A stretch of DNA of 64,000 nt from Gymnorhina tibicen (lineage: Eukaryota > Chordata > Aves > Passeriformes > Artamidae). Both the position numbers and the translations under genes were made by a program. The notes under the pieces were generated by a model. It was not told where the DNA came from and ran no database searches. It saw only the letters and a list, made by a program, of their open reading frames with translations. Where the stretch lies: the NCBI GenBank assembly GCA_013399875.1, contig VXAZ01009496.1:935275-999274 (forward strand), read 5' to 3'. This document shows positions 26,401 through 38,400 of the stretch, in pieces (position 1 is the stretch's first letter; the number at the start of each line of letters is the position of its first letter).

Positions 26401-29400
26401 CACAGAGTTCTGCAAGCTCTGCAGTTTGATCCTGTTGCAAGTTGTGTCTGAATTTTAACAAGCCTATAATAAGGTAACTCTCTACTTGTTTGGTTGTCCC
26501 AGGACACTTCAAATCCTGGGTACCACAATTCTATGCTGAAAATTCTCTTTTTATAGAAACTGAGTTCTCCTTTTGCATATACCTAGGGCTGATAGAGCTG
26601 CAGTTTCAAGAACAAAAAATGAGAAAACTGATTTGATAGTTATATATGAAAGGATGGACAACTTTTCTTGTCTGCAGGGAAGGTTATACGATTGTTGGTA
26701 AAATTTATGAATGGTTTTCCTTTGTCTGGAAAGTAGGCTGTTTACTTTCTCTTAACTTGGCACTAAACATTATATACCTATATACCTATCTCTTCTCCAG
26801 GAATTTAGAATTGCAGGAAGCATGTAATCAGAAAACAGATGGTGATTATTTTATGAATGTTTGTTTTATTTTTCCTCAAACATGTTGAATGTTTCTCGTG
26901 AACTTAAATTTTATTCTGAGCAAAGCATGTCCATGTCAAGTACATAATTACAGACTTGCTTTAAATCTGAAGGCTGCAAAATAAATGTGCAGGAAAAAGA
27001 CAAACTTGTGTTTGGTCTCAAGTCCAGGAAATACAGAGAGAAACTTGAAATATTTGTAGTATTTCCCAGAAAATTTAAAATGTGATTAAGAAGATTACTG
27101 CTAAATTGTTAAAAAACATATGGTAACAACCTAGCATTTATGGTCAACTATTGCATGTTGAAAACTGTGCTGGAAACAAATGGCCAAATCCCTAATTGTC
27201 TTTTCTTCCTCTCTTTGCACTTCTAGGCAAGCTTGGGATATATGATGCTGATGGCGATGGAGATTTTGATGTGGAAGATGCTAAAGTATTGCTAGGCAAG
27301 TACAAATACAGGTGGAACAATCTATATAATTTAGTTGGCATGTTCATGTTTGGCGCTTTTTTTTTAGGTCTAAACAGTATTTCTGGTTTGTTTGTTTGCT
27401 TTTTTCCTAGTTTGAAAACTTAAATTGATTTCATTTTGATGGGTTTTTTTCTTAATGCGAGTTCTAGGATTGAGTGTGTACCTCATAGGAATTTTTGTTT
27501 TTTTCTTCTAATATAGCAATCTTAGTGGAAAGCTTTTGAAATTAGGTGGTTGATGCTACTGTATTGAATGTTGAAAGATGGTTGTGATTATCAGTAAATT
27601 CATCAGATGCAGGACCTAGGATGCTTCAAGAACAAAAACATTGTTTATGTTAACATACTAAGCCAGGTCCACTTTAAAATGACTTTAAATATGCCTTTGT
27701 ACTTCTTAGATGACTATTTGTGTAGTGTATTTTTGTACTGTCTTTCCTCTATTCTGAATTCTCTGCAAGTTTGTTCATTTTCTTTGCCCTTCAGAAATAG
27801 TACATGCCATGAATTTTTCTTCTCTGACATTGAAACATGGGGTTTAGGCTTCTGTTCCTTGTAATTTGTGAGAATGTCTTTCTGCTCATTGTGTATCTTC
27901 AAGGGGAAATTTCAGTCACTAGACATGCTTTATGATAATGTTCTTTACCTCATCTTTTTAAAGCACTGCCTTCTCCAGCTTCACAGTCAAGCATTGGATA
28001 GATACTTCTTCTATACCTGATGGTAGAAATTTTACTTAAGTTTACTTTTCTTTAGTTGGTTTGATCAAATGTAAACCTATGCTGAGCACACAAACCTGTC
28101 AAATTAAACAAATGAACAAAAGAATGAACCCCCCAGCATAGTAACTAATAGCTTGAGCAGAGGACAAAATGGAATGTATCAAACTAGTCAAAGTTCTCAG
28201 CAGTACATTAGGATGTTATGGTTTGCTCTTTCAAATTCATACTCCATAAAAATCAGCTTATCATAATTTTATTTTTTCCTACTTTTATCTGGAGAAATAA
28301 GCAAGAGTTTGGGAGGATGTGTGTTCATTTGTTTAATCCCTTCACGGTTTATAGAAAACTCATGTAATCAACTGAATCAGTTTGCAGTGGTGTGAATGTA
28401 AGAGTCACTCCAAAGAATCTCCAGTGTTCTGAATGGCTTCAGAGCTACAGATTGAGTAGTTAATTATAATTAATGAGTGTTAATTATAATTGGTGACTAA
28501 GATAATATTTGGTATAGTTATAATCCTAATCTTTCTCTGTCTGTTCTGTAGTGTATAGAAACTGGGTATCCTGTCCTTGACGGTCATATACAGCCAGAAA
28601 CATTCTGCTGCTTTGTTACATCTCTGTTTTATGCAGCCTGATATAGCTGGGAGTTCTGCCAGTACATGGAAGTGTTTCTATTATAAGCTTGTCTTATCAT
28701 GCATTTAAACTTTATACTTCAAATGTGACATTAAAAGGTCACAGATCAAAATTTATTTTTATTATTTTTGAAAAGTTGCTTAGAAATAGGATTTAATCTC
28801 ATTTAAATTTGAGAATGATTTTTGCAGTATGAAAGAAATTATAAATTTTAAGTTTTATGACACTGAGAAAATTATGAATATAAAAATACATTTTTTTCTA
28901 ATAACTAGCATGTTGTATGATTAACTGAACTTCCCTGTAAGTTACTGTGCTTGTTTGCATTTAAAATTTAATATGAAATAAAAAATGAGCACCACAATGC
29001 AGACTGAAGTTATCTAATTGGTGCAGAAACTAGAAGACTGGATTCCCTCTGGAGGAATTTGTCTTCCAGAATTAAGTCTTTGTAGGAAAGGAAACTGTAT
29101 AGTAAGCCTGTGTTCAACTGCATTAGGGTAGCTTTCTGAATATTGAATGGAAAGCTCCTTTTATTTGTGAGGATTTTGTTAGTTACGTATGTTGTATTTG
29201 AAGGCCTATAACTTCCTGGGATTTTTCTCTGGGTCAGACTACCATAACAGCAAGTGGTTTCTGCAGTACAAAAGGAGTTACGGCTTTGATGCTTTGATGT
29301 TTAATGATAGGAATTCATATCCTTTTTTCTCTGCCGTTGTTAGCTATTACAGCACTAGTATTGTATATTGAAGTTTTGACATGCACAGTGGTTTAATGTT

Positions 29401-32400
29401 GTCCACTTCTATAACCTTTTCACTACAAATTTCACTACATGTTTTCGCTACAAATTTCAAGATTGAATTTCTTATTAATGATAAATACCTTTTAAGTTTA
29501 AATTAACTTAATTAACATTTTGAGAAATTCTTCTACCGACATGAGTTTATTTTGTATTTCAAATAATGGTTTAGTAGCTGATAATTTAATAATTTTCTGT
29601 ACTACTTGTACTACTACCTAAATAGAAGAATTAAAATTTATTATTTTATTTCTTGTTCGTAGAAGGTATGATGGGATCTGTTCTTTTTATTTGTTGGAAT
29701 CAAAGGAACTTTCATGATTAAGTTCTCTTGAGGGATTTGTGTAATTTTAAAAAGAAGTTTGTTCTTCCCCTCTTTCCCCACTCCCCATGTAAGAGTAGTA
29801 ATAAAACCAAAAAACCCAAGCCAACTACACCCCCTCCAGTCAACCAACCCTGAGTACTGTAGCATTTATTAAAAAATTATCTGTGGTGGAAATGCAAACT
29901 TGTTGAAGCTAGTCTGCTGTTATCTTGCAGATTTTGTCTTTTCCATAGACATTTGTGAGGTTTTGTTTACAGAATTCCTTCTGGTAATGGAAGGAGAGGC
30001 TTTGTACTCTGCTCCTTTGGGGGCTGCTGTTTGCAGTACTTTGCTTCCCAGCTTTTGTCCATATCACTCTGATTGTCCTCTGAAGGGTGTTATTGTTAGG
30101 GGGAGTGCTATACATCTGACCTTGCTTTAGATCAGTACAGAGAAGCAGTGGCTTTAGTGGTATTACCAAAACATGGCCTGTATAGGGGTACCAGTGTCTG
30201 TTGTAATAGTGACTTTGGAGCCAAGCTGTTTCTTTTGTACTTCAGTCCCTTTTAACAAGCAACATCCTGAAAAATTCTGCTTCAATGGTTGCAGTAGTTA
30301 GTACAGTTATGGAACAGCAGCTACAGAAAACAATCCCGTTATTGTTCTTGTGCATTTAGTTCAGAGTAGTCCAGCTATGCAGAAAATGCAAAAAGCCCTA
30401 AAATCCTAGTTTATCAGCAGTCAAAGGGTAATAAGCAATAGAATCCAAGTAAAAAAATCTTCTTTTCTCCTGGTTCACCTACAGTAGAAAAATATGTTTG
30501 CAGGCAGTCACACTGAGATTGCACATTCAAAAAGTCTGTAGTGAGATAATAGGCGTTAAAAGAATGTTTTTGCACAGTTCAGCTGTTTAGGATAAGTTTC
30601 ATGCTCATTCCTATTTTTCTCGTGTTCTGCTGTAGCACTTTCAAATATTAAAGGTTGGCTTGTGGTCGTTCTCATAAAAAGAGGTGTTTACAGGAGAAGA
30701 AAGGCTTTGTCTTGTTAAATGCATGTAGGGAAGTCCTGTGCCGTAGCACTTGTGTTAACTCTTGAACAGATAAATATTTTAACTCCTTCGTTCACTTGGA
30801 TTTAAATTGTCATGTTAAGAATTCTCTTGAAATAAAGTAGCTATATCCTGTGAGTGCCTGCCTTAGTAGGGTATGGCTGCCTTCTTGGGCAGCTTTGGTT
30901 TTGTCACCGTTTTCAGGCACTTGTTACAATGCTTTTGTGAGCTTATCAGTTTTTACTTTGAAAATGAAGATGAAAAGTAGAGTATTAATCAGTTGGGGGG
31001 TTTTTTTGTACTCTTTCTTAGAAAAAAAGATAAACTATATGAAATACTGTGTTTTTTTCTTTAACTGAGGCTGAAGTGTTGTCTGAGGGTTTTTTTGGTT
31101 TTGTTCTTGGGTTTTTTTGTTCAATTCAAAGGCTGTTGTCTTCATCTTGTATAATTTGTGCAAAGAATTGTAAAGAAAGGGTTTAGGTTTTGTTGTTTGG
31201 TGTTTTTTTGACGAAGACTGTAAGACATATATTTCCAGTTTCTGTGGTTCCCTTTGGTGTCGTTCTATTTTCAAAGAAAATATGCTGCTCTATTTTATAA
31301 AGGTAATTGCCCAAAAGTCTTAGTCTTGACTTAGTGCAAGACTTAGTGCAAGAACAGGGGCATCTGTGTGATTCTGCACGTGTGTACAGAAATGACTTCT
31401 GAAGCCTGAAGCCTTTTGGGAGTAGTGTGATGTTTTAGGGCTTTTTGGTTGGTTTTTTTGGTTGGGTTGTTTTGTTTTGTTTTGGGGTGTTTTTTGTTTT
31501 TATATGAGATTCTGATAGACTAGAATGACACAAGTATTATTAATTCTGTATTTATAACTTAGATTGTACTTTAAGGATTTTTGGATTCAAGTTTCCATTC
31601 TTAAAATTAGATTTTGTTCTTCAATAAATACCCTTACTTTAGTATGTCTTTACATCTTGCTTGATCCAAATTTTGAAAACAAATTAGAATGACTGACTAC
31701 TGTGCATAAAGTTGCTTATAAAATTTAATTTTTATAGAACTAAGCCATGGAAGAAGTTGGAGAGGGATATTTATAATACCTTGATTGCCTCCTGGATTCA
31801 ATCTGTCATTTTTAAACCTTTGGGCTATCCAGTGAAAAGTTAAAGAGAATGGCTGGTCACTCAAGTAGAGGTTCTGGACATCCAGGTACAAGGATGTGGA
31901 ATATCATGGACTTGGAAGTTTCCTCAGAATTATCATTGATACTTTCACTATGTGCTGTAAGAAAAACGTTGAAATGTGTTAAATGTCTTTGCCATGAACT
32001 TCTCTATCTTGAATGTTTCATTAACCTGCATCTAATATTGCTTTGTAATCTGCATGTGCAACATGTTCACTTAATTTTATGTTTCAACAATCTGTCTTCA
32101 CCTTTAGCTCACTTTTCTGCTTGTCCTTTCAGCACAAATGAAGGTTTGTTCCAGTTAGAAGTGGGAGAAATTCCTCCTTCTGCAGCTTTAAGGCATACCA
32201 ATAATTGTTTGTTGTTGCCTGGTCATTGTGTTGTGCTTTTCCTAGAATGGAAAATTTGAAAAGTTATTTAGTAACAACTGTAAAACAGTGATTTTAATTA
32301 AAAAAAAACCTCCAACCCTAAGAAAGACCTCCCCAAAAAACACGAGGGGAAAAAAGCGTTAGCCATGGCTTATTTGTACTTTACAAATGCCTGTTAGATC

Positions 32401-35400
32401 AGTGGGTCTTGTAACATAAAGTAGTAACTTCTAATATTTGGGAGTTTAGCAGTGATGAGCTCTTTCTTTCCTGTTCTGGTCACCTCTACTTCAGCTCTTT
32501 ATGCTGCTTTAGATTTTCTATGTAGGAAAACTTATACCCTGTATTGGCTACCTACTCATTTTTATCTAGTGTTCTGTATATCCTCAGGTGTGGAAATAAT
32601 CCCCGAGGATCAAGTATATTATTTAGAATACCTATAGTAGAAAAAAGTGATTGAGAAACATGTTAAAAAACCCAAACAAGCAAACAAACTGCAAAATTAC
32701 ACCCCTCCCAGCAATTAGAATCCTCACTTCTAAGCAACATCAAAATTCTGCATGGTAGAATGTTATCCTTAACAGTGTGTCTGTGACAAGTTTGTTTATA
32801 TACTCTTTGCTTTTAAATGTTATTCTTGGCCATCAGTTGCAAGCTCTCAAATTGGAACGTGATGGTTTAAAAAATAAAAAAGACAAATTGAGTGATTTTA
32901 AAGTAGTAGAAGATTACTGATAAAAAATTGTCTAAAGGTGAATGATGTGGCAAAAAACCTGAATATAAGTGGTTTAGTTTTAGGACTAGGAAGAAGGGAA
33001 AGCAAAGCTACTGCCTTTTTTTCTTCTTTTTTCTTTTTTTTAGTAAGATTGTGGCATAACGTTTTGCATGTTTATTGCCCAAATTATAGTCTGTATTGGA
33101 AAGATTAGACTTTCTTAACATCCTTCTATTTCCTAGTTAGCATTCCTGTAAAGACTTCTGTCTGTGACAAGAGATGTCTTTCACAGATCCTCCTTTTACA
33201 GTTTCCTCTTTCCACCTAACTGCTGTCTCTTTTTTCCCCTTCCCTCTCTCTCTCTCTCTTTCCTCTATTCTTGTATAGGCCTGACCAAAGATGGCAGTAA
33301 TGAAAATATTGATTCCCTTGAGGAAGTCCTTAATATTTTAGCAGAGGAAAGCTCTGATTGGTTTTATGGCTTTCTCTCATTTCTCTATGATGTATTGACT
33401 CCTTTTGAAATACTAGAAGAAGAAGAGAGCGAAGCTGCAGATGATGTTGATGGTACGTCACAGAATGAAGGGGTTCAGGGAAAAAAGACTTGTGTTATTT
33501 TGGATTTACAGAACCAGTGACTGAAAGACAAATTTGATTGGCTTTTGAAAATGTCCATGAAATCATCAGTCTTAATATAACAAGAATTTATGGCATTGAG
33601 GGAAACCTCCCAAATGGACACTATAAAGATTGAACTAAAGTTAGGCATGCAATGCTGTTTCAGTAGCTGAAAGCCTTTCAATAATTTTTCCATTTTTGTG
33701 ACAGGATGACAAGTATTATGCAGGTGTGTAAATATGTAGAATAAAACATGTATCTGTGGTTGTGTAGTTGGTTTCTGTATGTGCTTCAATTTGTGCATTT
33801 TGTGCACAAAACTTACAAAGCTTAAGTGTAACAATCTCTACTGTTAACACTATAACATTTGTCTTTCTAGCGAACATTAACTGAAGCATTTTGTAACAGC
33901 CTTGATTATAAAGTGTTCTAGCATGACTGCATTTTGTAATTACATATTTATATGTTAATCCTTAATATAGGCAAGACAATGATAATTCTCTTGTGAAATA
34001 TAATTTTGATAAATAATTTATTTTGTGATTCACTGATTTCTCAGATAGGTTCTTTTTACTTGTTCAATGAAAAGCACTTGATTTATAAGTGCTTGAAAAT
34101 TCTACAGAAACATTTCTTTCTAAATTAGCTAACATCTGTTGTGTTCAGAAACTACTGTCATATGGTTTATTCCCACTGATTTGTCTGTTTTCAATCTAAG
34201 TCTTCAGTCATGTCTTTAATATGACAATCATATCACAAGGGCTGTTCTAAATTTGTTTTAGTTTTTAAGGTGGGCCTTCTATGGAAGTGGGAAGCTGTGA
34301 TTATGTATTTCTAATGTAATACTGAATATATTAAAGACTAATTGGAAATTAGAATTTAATGTCTTCTATTTCTTGAGAAATTGAAGTATTTAATATAGTT
34401 ATGCAAATCTGAATTGTTTTCTTGTGACACTGTTTTATGACAGTTCCAAAAATACTTTCCATGTATGTGAATTCTGTCTGCTATCATGAAGTTACTGGTA
34501 TAGAAAGGGCAGTTTATAATTGTGTCCTGCAGTTTGTATCAGGTATCAAAAGCTGAAATTGAGCTGTCCTTTTAAAACATGAATAATGTACTCAAACAAA
34601 TCACTATTAAAATTATATCAAATTGTTTTTTGTAATGCCTGCTTTGCTTAAGTTTGTATTGGTTTCCCGTATGAAGTTGATGCTCAAGTTTTAACACTAG
34701 TAGTTGCAGGCTGAAATTTTAACTTCTTTTTAAAAGAAATGAATTTTCACTTACTTTGGCATGACAATTTTAAAGCAATTTGACGTGCCTGTTTCAAAAA
34801 AACTACCTCTAGATCTTCTGGTTCAGGGTACAATATAATCTTTTAAAGTAATGAAAATGTGGTAGTGTTAAGCAAGTGAAGTGTTGTGATGGGCTAATAC
34901 TGCTGCTCAAGGTTTATGATGAGAGCATTGGTTACATTTTCTTCCAAATATTTGGGGATTAAGATATAAGAAAGTTAACCACATGTAAGTGTAATGTTTT
35001 TTAAAAAAAGAGATATGAAGTGTAAGGCAAAGAAAATAAATAAGCCCCCAAACATGATAAAAATAAATGCTAGTAGATATCTGGAATATTACTGAGCAGT
35101 TTGTTAGCAAGTGCAAGAAACTTGCAGTGTCTGAGATGTAGGAAATAAGTAAGCTTGGGTTGTTTTGTTTCATTTGAGAATTTTTTTTATCTTAATTTTA
35201 GAAGCAGATTTGAATTAGAAATAAGAGTTTCATCACTGTTTTCAGATAATAGTGTGAATTAAAAAATTGTTATGGAACACTGAATTTTATTGTAATTGAT
35301 GCTTCAGTAATGGAACTAGACAACCAAAAAGAGAAGGGAAACATCTGCTATAAGAATTCTACGTAATGGAGTTTATACCAAATAGTTAAAATACAAATTG

Positions 35401-38400
35401 ATAAACTGGAGATTTTTCAAGTGAAATCGAGGTGGATTGCTTGAATCACAAGAAAGCTACAGGCACTGAGATAGGTGATCAGTAAACGATGAATTAGTTT
35501 AATGTGGGCTACAGAGATGAAATGCCAGCCAGCAGAGTTCTGGTTTGATATCATGCACCTTCCTTGTTGGTTTTATTAAGTGTGTAGACATCTGCTTGAA
35601 AACAATTATAGTGGGAATGAAGAATTTGTCAGAGGAGAAGAAGGGTTGAGGGGTGGGTGCAAAGCCCTAGGGTAAGTAAATAACTTTGTAGGGTTCTTCG
35701 TTTCTGGAATATAGTTTTCTTCTCGGAAGTGTCCACTCTTGCCTGGGGTTGTTCCTGTTGAGTTAACAATTGAACCCTCACCAGTGGTGAGTGGAGCTCT
35801 CAAAACTCTCCGAAAGCTTGGAACAGAGGAGTTCGGTTTTCATGTATTCTATTAATGATTGTGATTGCAAGCAGAACTTGGCTAGTAAGGGTGTTAATAA
35901 GATTTAGTTGAATCTTCAGTCTTATCAGCATGGCAGGTTGGTTTGTTTGTTTGTTCATCTGTTTTTAAAAAAGCATTTAAGAGCAAAAAACATTGCTGAG
36001 TATGACATGCAAATAAGCAAAGAAGACTGAACAGTATCCCAATTTGCTTGTGAGTCCACACAAATTTTTTAAAATTAGTTGAGGAACTTGCAAACTAAAT
36101 TTTCAGTTTGATTTTTTGTGACTATAAAAATACAGCCAGTATATTGTTTTTAAAGTATTTTTAAATTATGGGTTGAAAGCCATAGGAGCTTTGACTTATT
36201 TTAGAATAATTATTTTAGAAGGCAAGGCTGCTGCTTCCTCCTGCAGTTTCTGGTGTGAGAATTTAAAATATGAGAAAATTAGTAGCAAACAATGTTTTTT
36301 ATGTGGAAAATACATTGTTTAAGTGATAGGAACTTGCTGGGTTTTATACCTAGCAAGGAATGAAACTTTACTGATTTTATATTAAATTGGACATGTGGTT
36401 TTCATTAGATACCTTCATATTCCTAACAGTTAATTTATATTAAATTTTACAGAGCTGCAGAAACAAATGTCTGTGACTAAAATTGTAGTCTTCCAGTTTG
36501 TCTAGCATTTTTAGAAATCTGTGGGATGTTTTACTTTGTCATTTGTTGGTAAATGTTTGATATTTTAATTGCCAGTCTTCAAACAAAATACTGCATTAAC
36601 CTTTGTAGCAAAGCTTTTGCTTGCTTTCTTGTGATACTAATGAAAAGAAATTTATAGGGGAAAAAACCATTAATACCTATACATCTGAAATAGCTGAAAA
36701 CTTTTTCAAGCTTTGAACCCCAGATTTCTGTGACCACCTTCAGCAGTATTTAATTTGAAAATAGAAGTGTTTTATATGGTGAAGAGAAACCACAATGCTC
36801 ATAATGTATAGAATAACTTTGAATTGAAGAGAATAAAAAGTACATTGTTTGCATACCTGTTGAAATTCTTATTGCAAAAATTTTTTTGCCAGTATTTCAC
36901 CCTTTCCCCCTTTAAAAATTTTTCATTATTAGTTAGTCTCAATTGTCTGGCTATAGAAGAAATCAAATTTTTGTAACAGTTATTGGTATAGGTTGCATTT
37001 AGATGGCAGTATAGAAGAAGAATGTATTGAAGCACTAGAAAGATTTTAATTTTATTTAATGGTCACATGGGAGAGGTAAAACCCACCTGTATTGTAAATG
37101 TAGCTTGAGAGCTGGGGAAAGCTGTTGTGTACAGATCAGTCATTTTGGGCAGATGTGTTACTGTACTCCCCATTCGGTTTCCATCAGAAAAGCAGCTATC
37201 ATAATGATGTCACAGCAGCATGGAATACATTAAATACTGTCTTTCTCATGGTCAGTTAGGATATATGTCTCAAGATGAGGCTAGTAAAAGCAAGATTTCC
37301 TTGTTGTTATATCTGCTTGTATAGGATGCAGCATAAGCATCTGTGACTTCAGGAAACAAAAATGCTTTCTACCACGTGTATGTGATCTGGATTTTTCTTC
37401 TGACATTAGGCAGTGAAATAAACATGAGATATTACAGCAATGTATGGAGAGTGTACTGAAGTTTGTTGTTTTGTTGTTTGGGGGTTTTTTATGCCAGTTG
37501 TATGAATTAAAACTCTTGCACTGGGGAGAGTTACAGGCTGTGGTAAGACAAGCGCTCTGAGCTCAGTTTAAGGTAAGTGGGTGCTAGCTTTCCATCAGTA
37601 AACTAATTTTGTTTAGCAGATGACCTTGTATATCTAATATAGCATGTTATAAACGCACAATCATAGTAATAATTATGTGCGGGGGATATGCAAGCAATCA
37701 TAAATTTTTCTGACTGGCAGTTCTTCTGGAGAAGGGAAATTAAGAGGAAAGAAAAAGTGTTAATAATGATTTTGGCTTACAGATTTGTATTTCCTTTTTC
37801 AGTACTGCATTTTTAACATCTTTTGCTAATTTTTTGTGTGGTTAAGGAGGTTCTTGATGGAACATCATAAATTAAGGCAAGAGTCTGAACACAAGCCCCC
37901 TAGTGTTTAAAACTTGACACTTTATATTTTGTTATCCAGGTTTTGAACAATTTGCAGAAGGGTAGCAAGTGCCTTGTCAGCTGCTTAGTGCTAACCTGGC
38001 CCATGTGCTTTCTATGGTAAATGCAAAGTAGCCTCTCCCTTTTTCACATCTAAGTGTATAAGCCACCTTAATTAGCTTACATTTGTTTCATGGTGTTGCA
38101 GGTTAAAAGTGTTTATGCAGGTAGATGTTGTGGAGAAATTGACTTACAGGAATTTTTTCACATGGCAAAGCCTTTTGTCTAGCAAGGCTGTTAAAGTTTT
38201 CAGGATTATTAAGTGAATAAAATAGTATTTGCATATCAGGTTGTTCAATATATTGTTAAATATGAGAATGTTATCTGTCAACATCTGAGACACTGCTCAA
38301 AACCAAGGCTTTTTACCTATTACTTTTGTTTTGCAATGCTTATATTTCTGAATAAAAATAGTATTTATGTATTTTTCTTTGGATGCTTAAGTTCTAAATC

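Noticed and set aside
27296..27311. Alternative GT donor 16 bases after the EF-hand exon (TACAG|GTGGAA)
   Set aside because: It would end in phase 2 and shift all downstream exons; the extra codons are not known in the family.
31849..32259. 136-codon plus-strand frame, Cys/Leu-rich
   Set aside because: Intronic, no splice sites, domain or homologue recognised.
36453..36487. [10 protein letters not shown] after attttacag
   Set aside because: No GT donor in the right phase before the stop.
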